The notes under the pieces are model-generated. The model worked only from the letters and a program-made list of their open reading frames with translations. It was not told the origin of the DNA and did no database searches. The position numbers and the translations under genes were made by a program. A stretch of 64,000 nucleotides of DNA from Olleya sediminilitoris. Lineage in GTDB: Bacteria; Bacteroidota; Bacteroidia; Flavobacteriales; Flavobacteriaceae. Positions 57,862-64,000 of the stretch are shown piece by piece (within the stretch, counting starts at the first letter, position 1; every line of letters starts with the position of its first letter). The stretch is from assembly GCF_016785945.1 (NCBI RefSeq), contig NZ_JAEMEF010000017.1, positions 1 through 64,000 of the forward strand, given 5' to 3'.

Positions 57862-58542
57862 TTAAAGTGCTTTTTTTAGGTCTTCAATAGTTTTAGCCAT
57901 TACAACACCTGGTAATTTTACTGGAGCAGCAACTTCTGCTAAAAATGTTCCTTTTACTTCACCTGTTTTGTAAGTTGTAAAACCTACTCTGTATAAACCA
58001 GCAGTTAAAGCTTTTGTAGGGCTTCCTGTTTCGCTTTTATATCTTAAAAGTGAATTATAACTACTTCCACTTGGTTGCTTAGGCATTTCGCTACTGTCAT
58101 CATTACTTGTTAATGTTGTCCAAGTTGCACTTTTTACAGACTCTTCTGTAACATCTTCTTTCTTAAAAATTGTAGAACGCTCTAAAGTAATATAAGTATC
58201 AAAAAAATCTTCAGACGATGCGTTTTCTGTATATTCATCAGACTTAATAACATTTTTTACTTTGTTTTTTCCTACTGGAGAAACCATTCTTACACCTAAT
58301 TCTGGAGCAACAATTGGTACCCAAACATATATGTAATACATTTTTTTACCATCTTTTACTTCATCTTCGTTTCCCGGAGAAGCGTATCCTGCATAAGATA
58401 TTACATCTGTATAAGGTACTTTAATTGTTTTTGGTCCAATTTTCTTTTCTGTTGAACTTCCAAATTTTTTCAATTTCTGAGCTTCTGCACTAAACATTGC
58501 ACAAAAAGCTAATACTGATAATGCTACTAATTTAATTTTCAT
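57862..58542 (-). CDS. LipL32-like surface/periplasmic protein
   Basis: A 226-residue protein with a signal peptide cleaved around AEAQ (residues 19-22). Two long segments match the Leptospira surface antigen LipL32 as I know it: residues 69-91 (YVWVPIVAPELGVRMVSPVG within) and 182-200 (GLYRVGFTTYKTGEVKGTF). A middle segment FFDTYITLER and YNSLLRYK also correspond. The acidic Asp cluster of LipL32 is reduced to SNDDSSE. No lipobox is present, so unlike LipL32 it is not expected to be a lipoprotein. It is the second gene after the four-TM protein. Function in Bacteroidetes is unknown. Confidence 0.82.
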   Translation of the reverse strand: MKIKLVALSVLAFCAMFSAEAQKLKKFGSSTEKKIGPKTIKVPYTDVISYAGYASPGNEDEVKDGKKMYYIYVWVPIVAPELGVRMVSPVGKNKVKNVIKSDEYTENASSEDFFDTYITLERSTIFKKEDVTEESVKSATWTTLTSNDDSSEMPKQPSGSSYNSLLRYKSETGSPTKALTAGLYRVGFTTYKTGEVKGTFLAEVAAPVKLPGVVMAKTIEDLKKAL

Positions 58543-58576
58543 TTTTGTTTATTTAATTGTTGATTATATTTCTTTT

Positions 58577-58996
58577 CTAGAAGAATAATATTGATGCTAC
58601 AATCATCCAAGCACCAACAAATAATCCTACTACACCAAGTTTACCTTGTTTTGGAGCTAATTTTTCTCTTAAAGCTATAGCTTTTTCTTTTGCAGCTTCA
58701 TTTTTAGATAAAACAAGTTTATTAATAAGAGTAAACCCTAACATAAACCCTAAAATAGCTTCTACAATACTACCTACTAATAAAGTTGCCCACCATATTG
58801 GGAAAGTTGTAATCCATCCTAAATTTAATATTGAAAAAATGATTCCCCAAACACCATAAAAACAAAATGCTAATCCAATCCAACCTTGGTAAGGTTCAAT
58901 TTTGTCTAAAAGTTCTTTAGCATTAGGTTTTTTTGATAATAGTAATGAAGGCACTGCGATAATACTTAATAAAATTAATGTAATTCCAAAAGTCAT
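58577..58996 (-). CDS. Four-helix membrane protein upstream of the LipL32-like gene
   Basis: A 139-residue integral membrane protein with helices at about 2-20, 38-60, 65-92 and 120-139 and a basic loop ([20 protein letters not shown]) before the last. I recognise no family. It is the promoter-proximal gene of an operon with the LipL32-like gene 34 bases downstream, so the two likely act together in the envelope. A -7 box and a CCCTGAAAACAG element lie upstream. Confidence 0.72.
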   Translation of the reverse strand: MTFGITLILLSIIAVPSLLLSKKPNAKELLDKIEPYQGWIGLAFCFYGVWGIIFSILNLGWITTFPIWWATLLVGSIVEAILGFMLGFTLINKLVLSKNEAAKEKAIALREKLAPKQGKLGVVGLFVGAWMIVASILFF

Positions 58997-59077
58997 AATG
59001 TTTTGTTTAAATGGTTAAAATTAGTTTTTGTTTATAATTGAAACAGTTTGTTTGTTTCTATTTCAAATATCCTGAGG

Positions 59078-59085
59078 CAAATGTA
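59078..59085 (-). promoter_or_regulatory. Candidate -7 box of the LipL32-like operon
   Basis: TACATTTG (minus strand) fits TAnnTTTG, 81 bases upstream of the start at 58996. No TTG lies 19-21 bases further upstream, consistent with an activator-dependent promoter. Confidence 0.5.
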
Positions 59086-59132
59086 TACCAATAGACACCG
59101 TTAAATATCACCATATTTAGTGAAATTGAATA

Positions 59133-59144
59133 CCCTGAAAACAG
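59133..59144. promoter_or_regulatory. Candidate regulator site CCCTGAAAACAG, copy 1
   Basis: Twelve bases identical to 62117-62128. It lies 48 bases upstream of the -7 box, where an activator would bind. The following bases are TG, making an imperfect version of the palindromic copy 2. Confidence 0.5.
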
Positions 59145-59290
59145 TGACTAATAATGTAATTAACTGATTTTAAACACTTAAAAATGCAATGCAAACTATT
59201 TTTTAATACAAAACACAAAATAATGCTAAATACTATTTACAATTAAATTTGGATTGGAGCTAATATGATTCACTATGAAATATTAAAACA

Positions 59291-59320
59291 AAAAAAAGAC
59301 TCTAAAATTAGAGTCTTTTT
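59291..59320 (-). terminator. Terminator of the two-component operon
   Basis: Hairpin formed by 59293-59305 and 59308-59320 (GACTCT/AGAGTC core), with A-run and T-run on its flanks, downstream of the response regulator stop at 59343. Confidence 0.82.
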
Positions 59321-59342
59321 AATAATTAGATGGTATGTTTTT

Positions 59343-59984
59343 TTAACTAACGTAGCCTTTTTTTATTGCATATTTAGTCAATCCTGCAAGGTTTCTAACA
59401 TTAAGTTTCGTGATAAGGTTTTTACGATAACTCTCAATAGTATGCTTACTTAAAAACAACTTATCGGCAATTTCTTGCGTAGTAAACTCTTCTGCAATAA
59501 GCGAAATAACTTCTACTTCACGTTTAGTTAGCTTAATGTCTTTATCTTTATTTTTTTCAAATTTACTTTGAAGGTAAATATCTTTAATAGCTTTAGAAAA
59601 ATATTTTTCTCCACTTAAAATAGTTTCAATAGCTTTTAAAAACTCTTCTTTTTTAGCGTTTTTTTGAAGATATCCATCAACATCACTATCAATAAGATCG
59701 TCAATTATTTCTGGAGTATTATGCATACTTACCACCAAAGTTTTAATATTTTTATTGGTGCTTTTTATCCATTTATTTAAGGTAATACCATCTACTTCTG
59801 GCATAGTAACATCTGTAATAACAAGATCAATTTTTTCTTCGGTATTTATGTTAATATATTTTTTAACTTCACCACCATGTTTTGCGGTGTATAAAATACT
59901 GTAATTACTTTCTGTATTTAAAATACTTAATAAACCATCTAAAAACATTTTATGGTCATCTGCAATAATAAGATTATGCTTCAT
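59343..59984 (-). CDS. NarL/LuxR-family response regulator
   Basis: A 213-residue regulator. The receiver domain (about 1-125) has the acidic pair in IIADDHKMF (Asp9, Asp10), phosphoacceptor Asp58 in LVITDVTMPEVDG and a conserved Ser/Lys switch region. The C-terminal LuxR-type helix-turn-helix (about 148-208) contains LTKREVEVISLIAEEFTTQE and DKLFLSKHTIESYRKNLITK. It is encoded 4 bases downstream of the sensor kinase and almost certainly pairs with it. Likely targets, from the shared 12-base element, are the kinase operon itself and the LipL32-like operon. Confidence 0.93.
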   Translation of the reverse strand: MKHNLIIADDHKMFLDGLLSILNTESNYSILYTAKHGGEVKKYININTEEKIDLVITDVTMPEVDGITLNKWIKSTNKNIKTLVVSMHNTPEIIDDLIDSDVDGYLQKNAKKEEFLKAIETILSGEKYFSKAIKDIYLQSKFEKNKDKDIKLTKREVEVISLIAEEFTTQEIADKLFLSKHTIESYRKNLITKLNVRNLAGLTKYAIKKGYVS

Positions 59985-59988
59985 TTTT

Positions 59989-62082
59989 TTATGCTTTTAA
60001 CGGAATTTCTATATTAATATTAGTACCTCTATTGGGTTTAGAATCTATATGTAAAACACCCTTATAATTCTCTACTCTGTTTTTTATATTTGTTAAACCA
60101 ATACCTAAAGTTGTTTTAGAAGTATCAAACCCTACTCCATCATCTTCGTATACTAAAAACAAGACGTCTTCTAAATAATCTAGCTGTATATCTATTGTTT
60201 TTGCTTTGGCGTATTTGATTGTATTTGTGGTTAGTTCTTGAAAAATAGAAAACAATTCGTTTTGTAAAATCTTGTTTAATTTATTAATTTTCACTTCGTC
60301 AAAAATAGAAATATTTATGGCTATTTGGCTTGCTTCTTCAACTGTTTTAACATACTCTTTAATTAAAAACACAAAGTCATTTTCTCTTATTTTTTTTGGT
60401 AATAAATTATGAGACAAATTTCTTACCTGCTCATAAGTATCGTCTAATTGCCTATAAATTAATTTTAATTTTTCAGGATGGTTAGATAACTGACTAAACT
60501 GTAATTTTATTGCTGCCAGATTACCTCCTACGCTATCATGCATAACCTGAGCTATTTTTTTTCGTTCTAAATCTTGACCTCTAACAGAGGCTTTTATAAG
60601 TTTTAATTCTTGATCTTTTTTTAACGAAATGACTTGCTGCTCGTTAATTTGTTTTTCTTTTAAATTAACTAAACTTTGAGCTTGTAATTTTTGATAATAA
60701 ATAACTAAAAGCCCTACAATTGGCACTAATAATATAAAAAATGCAATTAAGACTATATATTTAATGGTTCTTTCTCTGTCTAACTCTATTGCTTTAACTG
60801 CTTCTTTTTCTTTAAGTAACGAAATTTCATTTTTACGCTTTTTAACACCATTTTGCAATTGCAATACTTGATTTTCATTTTGCTTTGCTATAATCGTTTT
60901 TTGAAGTTTGAATCTTTCAATATCAGCTTCTTTTTTCTTAATATTTAAGCTTTTATTTAAATTTTCAATTTGTAAAGATTTTATAGTTTTTTCTTTTTCT
61001 AAGGTTTTAAACTTAACTTCTAATCGGTTAATTTCTTTTTCTGTTATAGAGTTGTCTATACTGTCTTTTATTTGGTAATATTTTTTACCGTAGTTGTAAG
61101 CATTTCTATAATCTTTTTTTCTAGAAGATAATTTTTCTAACATTAAATAGCTATTCATCTCAATATTTAGATTACCTAATTGCATAGCTTTAACTAATGT
61201 TTCAGTAAAAATCAAAAGTGCTTCATCATCCTTATTCTGATTAAATAAAATATTTCCAATTTCACCTAAAGCATTTAACTCTAAATTATAAAACTTATTT
61301 TTAAAACTTATATCTTTTGCTTCATAAAAAAAAGATAAGGCTTTATCTTTATCTCTAGTTAGATAATTACTTCCTAAGTTAATTAGTATATTTACTGAAG
61401 CTTTCCTTCTAAAACCATCTTTTTCACAAATTGCTTTTGCTTTTTGTAAGTAACTGTTGGATTTGTCATATTCTAAAAGCGAAGAGTAAATTGCGCCTAA
61501 ATTGATATAGCTACCTAAAATAATTTCGTTATCGTCTGAAAATTTTATACATTTTTCAAACAACTCTAAAGCTTCTTTTGTTTCACCAAGTGTAACATAA
61601 GCACTAGCTAAATCGTGTAAGTGAGTGTAATATAAATTTTTTTCGTTATGCTTTTCACTTAACTCAGCTCCTTTAATATGCCAGTTTTTACTTTCTTCAT
61701 ATAACCCCTTATTTTTATTGTTTAATGCAAGTAATTGATAAGATAAAATAGTTAATCTTATACCTAAAGAGTCGCTTACATTGTGTTTGTTTTCAAGAGC
61801 TTTGTGGGTATAGTATATAGACGAATCTGTTGCGACATATCTGTTATGATAATAGGCCAGTAACAAATAAGTATTGGTCCTAGATTTACCAAATTTAAAA
61901 GTTGGTAATAAAGCATGTGCCTGTTGGTAGGCTTTTTTGTATAAACCATTATTGAAATGGTCTAATAATTGAGCTACTTTTTCATCTTCATTTTTTGAAT
62001 TAGCTACTGAGTTTTGCGAAATACTTAAACATGCATTACACAAAAACAGAAAAACAAATATGTTTTTAAACTTAAAAATCAT
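59989..62082 (-). CDS. TPR-containing sensor histidine kinase
   Basis: I use the ATG at 62080-62082 (MIFKFKNIFVFLFLCNACLS), a signal-like start; a TTG two codons upstream also opens the frame. The product has periplasmic TPR helices (about 30-330; LLAYYHNRYVATDSSIYYTH and similar), a coiled coil (345-440), one transmembrane helix (about 440-465), a HisKA_3 dimerisation domain with His515 in KIAQVMHDSVGGNL, and a HATPase domain with NTIKYAKA, EDDGVGFDTS and GIGLTNIKNR. The layout is typical for Bacteroidetes NarL-type kinases. It phosphorylates the adjacent regulator; the signal is unknown. Confidence 0.92.
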   Translation of the reverse strand: MIFKFKNIFVFLFLCNACLSISQNSVANSKNEDEKVAQLLDHFNNGLYKKAYQQAHALLPTFKFGKSRTNTYLLLAYYHNRYVATDSSIYYTHKALENKHNVSDSLGIRLTILSYQLLALNNKNKGLYEESKNWHIKGAELSEKHNEKNLYYTHLHDLASAYVTLGETKEALELFEKCIKFSDDNEIILGSYINLGAIYSSLLEYDKSNSYLQKAKAICEKDGFRRKASVNILINLGSNYLTRDKDKALSFFYEAKDISFKNKFYNLELNALGEIGNILFNQNKDDEALLIFTETLVKAMQLGNLNIEMNSYLMLEKLSSRKKDYRNAYNYGKKYYQIKDSIDNSITEKEINRLEVKFKTLEKEKTIKSLQIENLNKSLNIKKKEADIERFKLQKTIIAKQNENQVLQLQNGVKKRKNEISLLKEKEAVKAIELDRERTIKYIVLIAFFILLVPIVGLLVIYYQKLQAQSLVNLKEKQINEQQVISLKKDQELKLIKASVRGQDLERKKIAQVMHDSVGGNLAAIKLQFSQLSNHPEKLKLIYRQLDDTYEQVRNLSHNLLPKKIRENDFVFLIKEYVKTVEEASQIAINISIFDEVKINKLNKILQNELFSIFQELTTNTIKYAKAKTIDIQLDYLEDVLFLVYEDDGVGFDTSKTTLGIGLTNIKNRVENYKGVLHIDSKPNRGTNINIEIPLKA

Positions 62083-62116
62083 GCACAAATGTAACTAATA
62101 CAAAGTGGATTACCAT

Positions 62117-62130
62117 CCCTGAAAACAGGG
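62117..62130. promoter_or_regulatory. Palindromic CCCTGAAAACAGGG site, copy 2
   Basis: CCCTG and CAGGG around AAAA, 35 bases upstream of the kinase start. Its first 12 bases recur exactly at 59133-59144. The location close to the start suggests repression or autoregulation. Confidence 0.55.
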
Positions 62131-62230
62131 TTTAATGGCTAAAACCATTTAATTTACAATAATACATTAACAGCTCGTAAAAACCACATCTAATATGAAA
62201 TTACATAGTTAAAAAAAAGACGAAAACTAA

Positions 62231-62719
62231 TTAGTCTTCGTCTTCTGGTTTAAAAAGTTCTGATTGATATTTTTCTAAAAATTTCTTTTGTCTTTCAATC
62301 ATTTGTAAGCGTATTTTATCAATATCCATAAAATCTTTTCCAAACGGACTTACAAAAAATTGGTCGTTAAAAAAATGATTGCTAAAAAGCGAATCTTCAG
62401 CAAAAACATTTTCAAAACCTTCATTTTCAAACTGCGAAAAGTTTGAAAAAAATCTTGATTTAAAAGATTGCATGATACTATCTTTATCTTTAAATGCCAA
62501 GCTATCTGTTTTCATATTAGAGGACCAAGAATAGATGCTATCATATTTTACTAAATTACCATTTTCATCAAAAACTTTATCCACTTTCCAGGTACCTTCG
62601 GGTACTGAAGTACTATTGTTTTTAGTATGGTTTACATCTTCATTTGTGTCTTTAATGTCTTGACCGTTACAACTAACACTAAAAAAAACTAAGGACAATA
62701 ATAAAATATATTTTTTCAT
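62231..62719 (-). CDS. Hypothetical lipoprotein downstream of hsp20
   Basis: A 162-residue protein with a lipoprotein signal (MKKYILLLSLVFFSVSC). The mature part contains TWKVDKVFDENGNLVKYDS, a Phe/Asp/Ser-rich middle and a C-terminal helix (IDKIRLQMIERQKKFLEKYQ). The family is not recognised; WKVDKVFDENG-type openings occur in small flavobacterial stress lipoproteins. It is 74 bases downstream of hsp20, on the same strand, with a strong hairpin between them. Confidence 0.7.
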   Translation of the reverse strand: MKKYILLLSLVFFSVSCNGQDIKDTNEDVNHTKNNSTSVPEGTWKVDKVFDENGNLVKYDSIYSWSSNMKTDSLAFKDKDSIMQSFKSRFFSNFSQFENEGFENVFAEDSLFSNHFFNDQFFVSPFGKDFMDIDKIRLQMIERQKKFLEKYQSELFKPEDED

Positions 62720-62744
62720 TACATTAGGTTTTAAATTAATAATA

Positions 62745-62783
62745 CTGTTAAAGACAAGTCATAAACAGACTTATCTTTAACAG
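62745..62783 (-). other. Intercistronic stem-loop between hsp20 and the lipoprotein gene
   Basis: Arms 62745-62760 and 62768-62783 pair over 10 bp, one mismatch and 5 bp, with a 7-base loop. There is no T-run on the minus strand after it, so it looks more like an RNA-stability or partial attenuation element than a terminator. Confidence 0.6.
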
Positions 62784-62793
62784 CTATAAAACG

Positions 62794-63270
62794 TTATGAA
62801 ATTTTAATGGTGCGTGGAGGCTTTTGTTTTGCCTCTTCTTTTTTAGGTAATAGTAGACTTAAAATTCCATCAGTATATTTAGCATTAATCTTTTCATCAT
62901 TAACACTTTCTGGTAAATTAAAGGTCCTTTTAAAAGAGGAATAACCAAACTCTCTACGAGTATAATTGGCATTTTTGTCTTCATTTTCTGCCTTTGTTTC
63001 AGTAAAAATAGACAATACTTGATTATCTAAGTCAATATGAAAATCTGATTTTTTAAGACCAGGAACTGCCATTTCTACCATAAAAGCATCTGCTGTTTCT
63101 TTAATATTAACCTTAGGTAAGGTCATTCCGGTGTTAAAATTTGAAGTGAAAACTGATGGTAAATCTCTATTAAATAGATCATCAAACCAGTTGGACAAAG
63201 TTGGGAAGTTTGCGTTTGAATTAGTGTTTGCTAAACTTCCGTTTTTAGGAACATTAACTAAATTGCTCAT
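62794..63270 (-). CDS. Hsp20/alpha-crystallin small heat-shock protein
   Basis: A 158-residue chaperone. The N-terminal region (about 1-45; SNWFDDLFNRDLPSVF) precedes the alpha-crystallin domain (about 48-140; LPKVNIKETADAFMVEMAVP, then SSFKRTFNLPESVNDEKI and DGILSLLLPKKE). The C-terminal IxI-type motif reads RTIKIS. It holds unfolding proteins in oligomers without ATP. Upstream, three ATTTCAAT-type repeats spaced at near-integral helical turns suggest an operator. Confidence 0.95.
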   Translation of the reverse strand: MSNLVNVPKNGSLANTNSNANFPTLSNWFDDLFNRDLPSVFTSNFNTGMTLPKVNIKETADAFMVEMAVPGLKKSDFHIDLDNQVLSIFTETKAENEDKNANYTRREFGYSSFKRTFNLPESVNDEKINAKYTDGILSLLLPKKEEAKQKPPRTIKIS

Positions 63271-63296
63271 AAGTACAAAATTTTAAATTAAACATT

Positions 63297-63357
63297 ATTT
63301 CAAATTGAAATCTTAAATATTTCAATGTAATAAATACAAAAAAAATACCATTTCAAT
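63297..63357. promoter_or_regulatory. Phased ATTTCAAT repeats upstream of hsp20
   Basis: ATTTCAAATTGAAAT (63297-63311), ATTTCAAT (63319-63326) and ATTTCAAT (63350-63357). The starts are 22 and 31 bases apart, close to two and three helical turns. Candidate stress-regulator operator. Confidence 0.45.
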
Positions 63358-63577
63358 ATAAATGACATTTTTTTATGCTTTAAACACTACAATAGACATG
63401 TTTATTATAAATTTTATGAACATTTGACATGTTTTAACTTTAATAAATGACACTTTTTCATTTAAACACACTAATTTTTGGCTAAAGTACTAAAGTAAGA
63501 AATATCATACATTACTACAAAAGCTAATTTTAACAACTACTAAAAATATTTAATAGTCTTTAACATTCAAATTAATT

Positions 63578-63585
63578 TATATTTG
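63578..63585 (+). promoter_or_regulatory. Candidate -7 box of the FG-GAP gene
   Basis: TATATTTG fits TAnnTTTG and lies 69 bases upstream of the start at 63655. Confidence 0.45.
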
Positions 63586-63654
63586 TAAAATACTGATATA
63601 AAAAGACATACAGTGATAAAAACTTAACATATACTAATAGCTAAAAATTGTAAA

Positions 63655-64000
63655 ATGATGAATACACCTACAATATCAACATATCTATTAATATTAATTT
63701 CTTTAGTAACTTCCTCAACTGTATATTCTCAATTTTCAAATCCTGTTCTGATTGAAGCAAATACAGGAATAATTACAAATATTATAACAGCAGATATTAA
63801 TAATGACAATTTAAAAGACATAATAATTACAAAAAAATTTTCTACCAATAGTCTTATTTCTTATTACTTAAACCAAGGCAATCTAAACTTTAGCCCAGAA
63901 GTTACTATAGCTACAGGAAGTAGTCAGGTAACTAATATAGCTATAGGAGATTTTGATAATAATAATTGGCTTGATATTGTAAGCATTGGAGATGAAACAA
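63655..64000 (+). CDS. FG-GAP/VCBS repeat protein, partial (5' end only)
   Basis: About 115 codons from tandem ATGs (63655-63660) to the window edge. A signal peptide ends at VYSQ. Two FG-GAP-type calcium-loop repeats follow: ADINNDNLKDIIIT and GDFDNNNWLDIVSIGDE, spaced about 45 residues apart. Such beta-propeller proteins in Flavobacteria are usually long, secreted, and end in a T9SS sorting domain; the rest lies beyond base 64000. Confidence 0.82.
   Translation, partial: MMNTPTISTYLLILISLVTSSTVYSQFSNPVLIEANTGIITNIITADINNDNLKDIIITKKFSTNSLISYYLNQGNLNFSPEVTIATGSSQVTNIAIGDFDNNNWLDIVSIGDET

Larger units (their letters stand above)
58997..59290. other. Upstream region of the LipL32-like operon
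   Basis: Carries the operon's -7 box (59078-59085) and a 12-base element (59133-59144) shared with the kinase gene promoter. Otherwise AT-rich with nothing else identified. Confidence 0.6.
63271..63654. other. Divergent promoter region between hsp20 and the FG-GAP gene
   Basis: Holds repeats of ATTTCAAT (63297-63311 as a palindrome, 63319-63326, 63350-63357) near hsp20, and a plus-strand -7 box at 63578-63585. Nothing else identified. Confidence 0.55.

Noticed and set aside
57862-58542. Lipoprotein assignment for the LipL32-like protein because of Cys14
   Set aside because: The residue before Cys14 is Phe, which does not fit a lipobox; cleavage near AEAQ is more likely.

Overview
The window looks like chromosomal DNA from a marine Flavobacteriaceae species (Bacteroidetes). 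The evidence is strong AT richness, Bacteroidetes-type promoter boxes (TAnnTTTG), signal peptides ending in AQ or GQ, many short lipoproteins, a type IX secretion sorting domain, a choice-of-anchor L repeat adhesin, and flavobacterial-style neighbourhoods (tamB beside tsaD, 7TM-HD protein, DUF4159). I see no rRNA, CRISPR array, intact insertion sequence, integrase or phage gene.

Layout. 1-5906: 5' part of a giant surface protein (minus strand) with thirteen 78-residue repeats. 6203-9648: minus-strand carbon block pfkA-gapA, then a sugar kinase and mgsA. 9809-20317: tamB, divergent from a plus-strand run (tsaD, parvulin-like protein, rsmE, DUF4159, SpoU methyltransferase, PerM-like transporter, THUMP-like methyltransferase). 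20320-23450: a lipoprotein, a Ser/Pro/Arg tRNA cluster and a PgpH-like HD protein. 23575-35674: thiolase, NlpC/P60 hydrolase, TPR protein and gyrA, clpC, a small protein, orphan hutH, TlpA-like lipoprotein. 35744-42697: nnrE/nnrD fusion and the thrABC operon with a VOC protein.

42733-50141 is accessory and partly decayed: hypothetical lipoproteins, an esterase remnant, msrA, an EamA transporter, and two broken genes of which one is UPF0158-like. 50142-54653 holds a lipoprotein polysaccharide lyase (probably PL28, ulvan-lyase-like) and a secreted GH5 cellulase fused to a beta-helix domain and a T9SS signal, suggesting green-algal wall degradation.

54868-56764 holds three small Cys-containing proteins without signal peptides. 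Two are consecutive (one clearly AidA/PixA-like). The third is separate but carries a duplicated copy of the same upstream region, with four conserved blocks in matching order and spacing. This is my best candidate for an undescribed system.

57862-62088 contains a LipL32-like protein with a four-TM partner, next to a TPR sensor kinase and NarL-type regulator. A shared 12-base element, CCCTGAAAACAG, lies upstream of both the kinase gene and the LipL32 operon, suggesting autoregulation and a local target. An Hsp20-lipoprotein pair and the start of an FG-GAP protein end the window. Function calls rest on motif recognition by eye; no database search was run.
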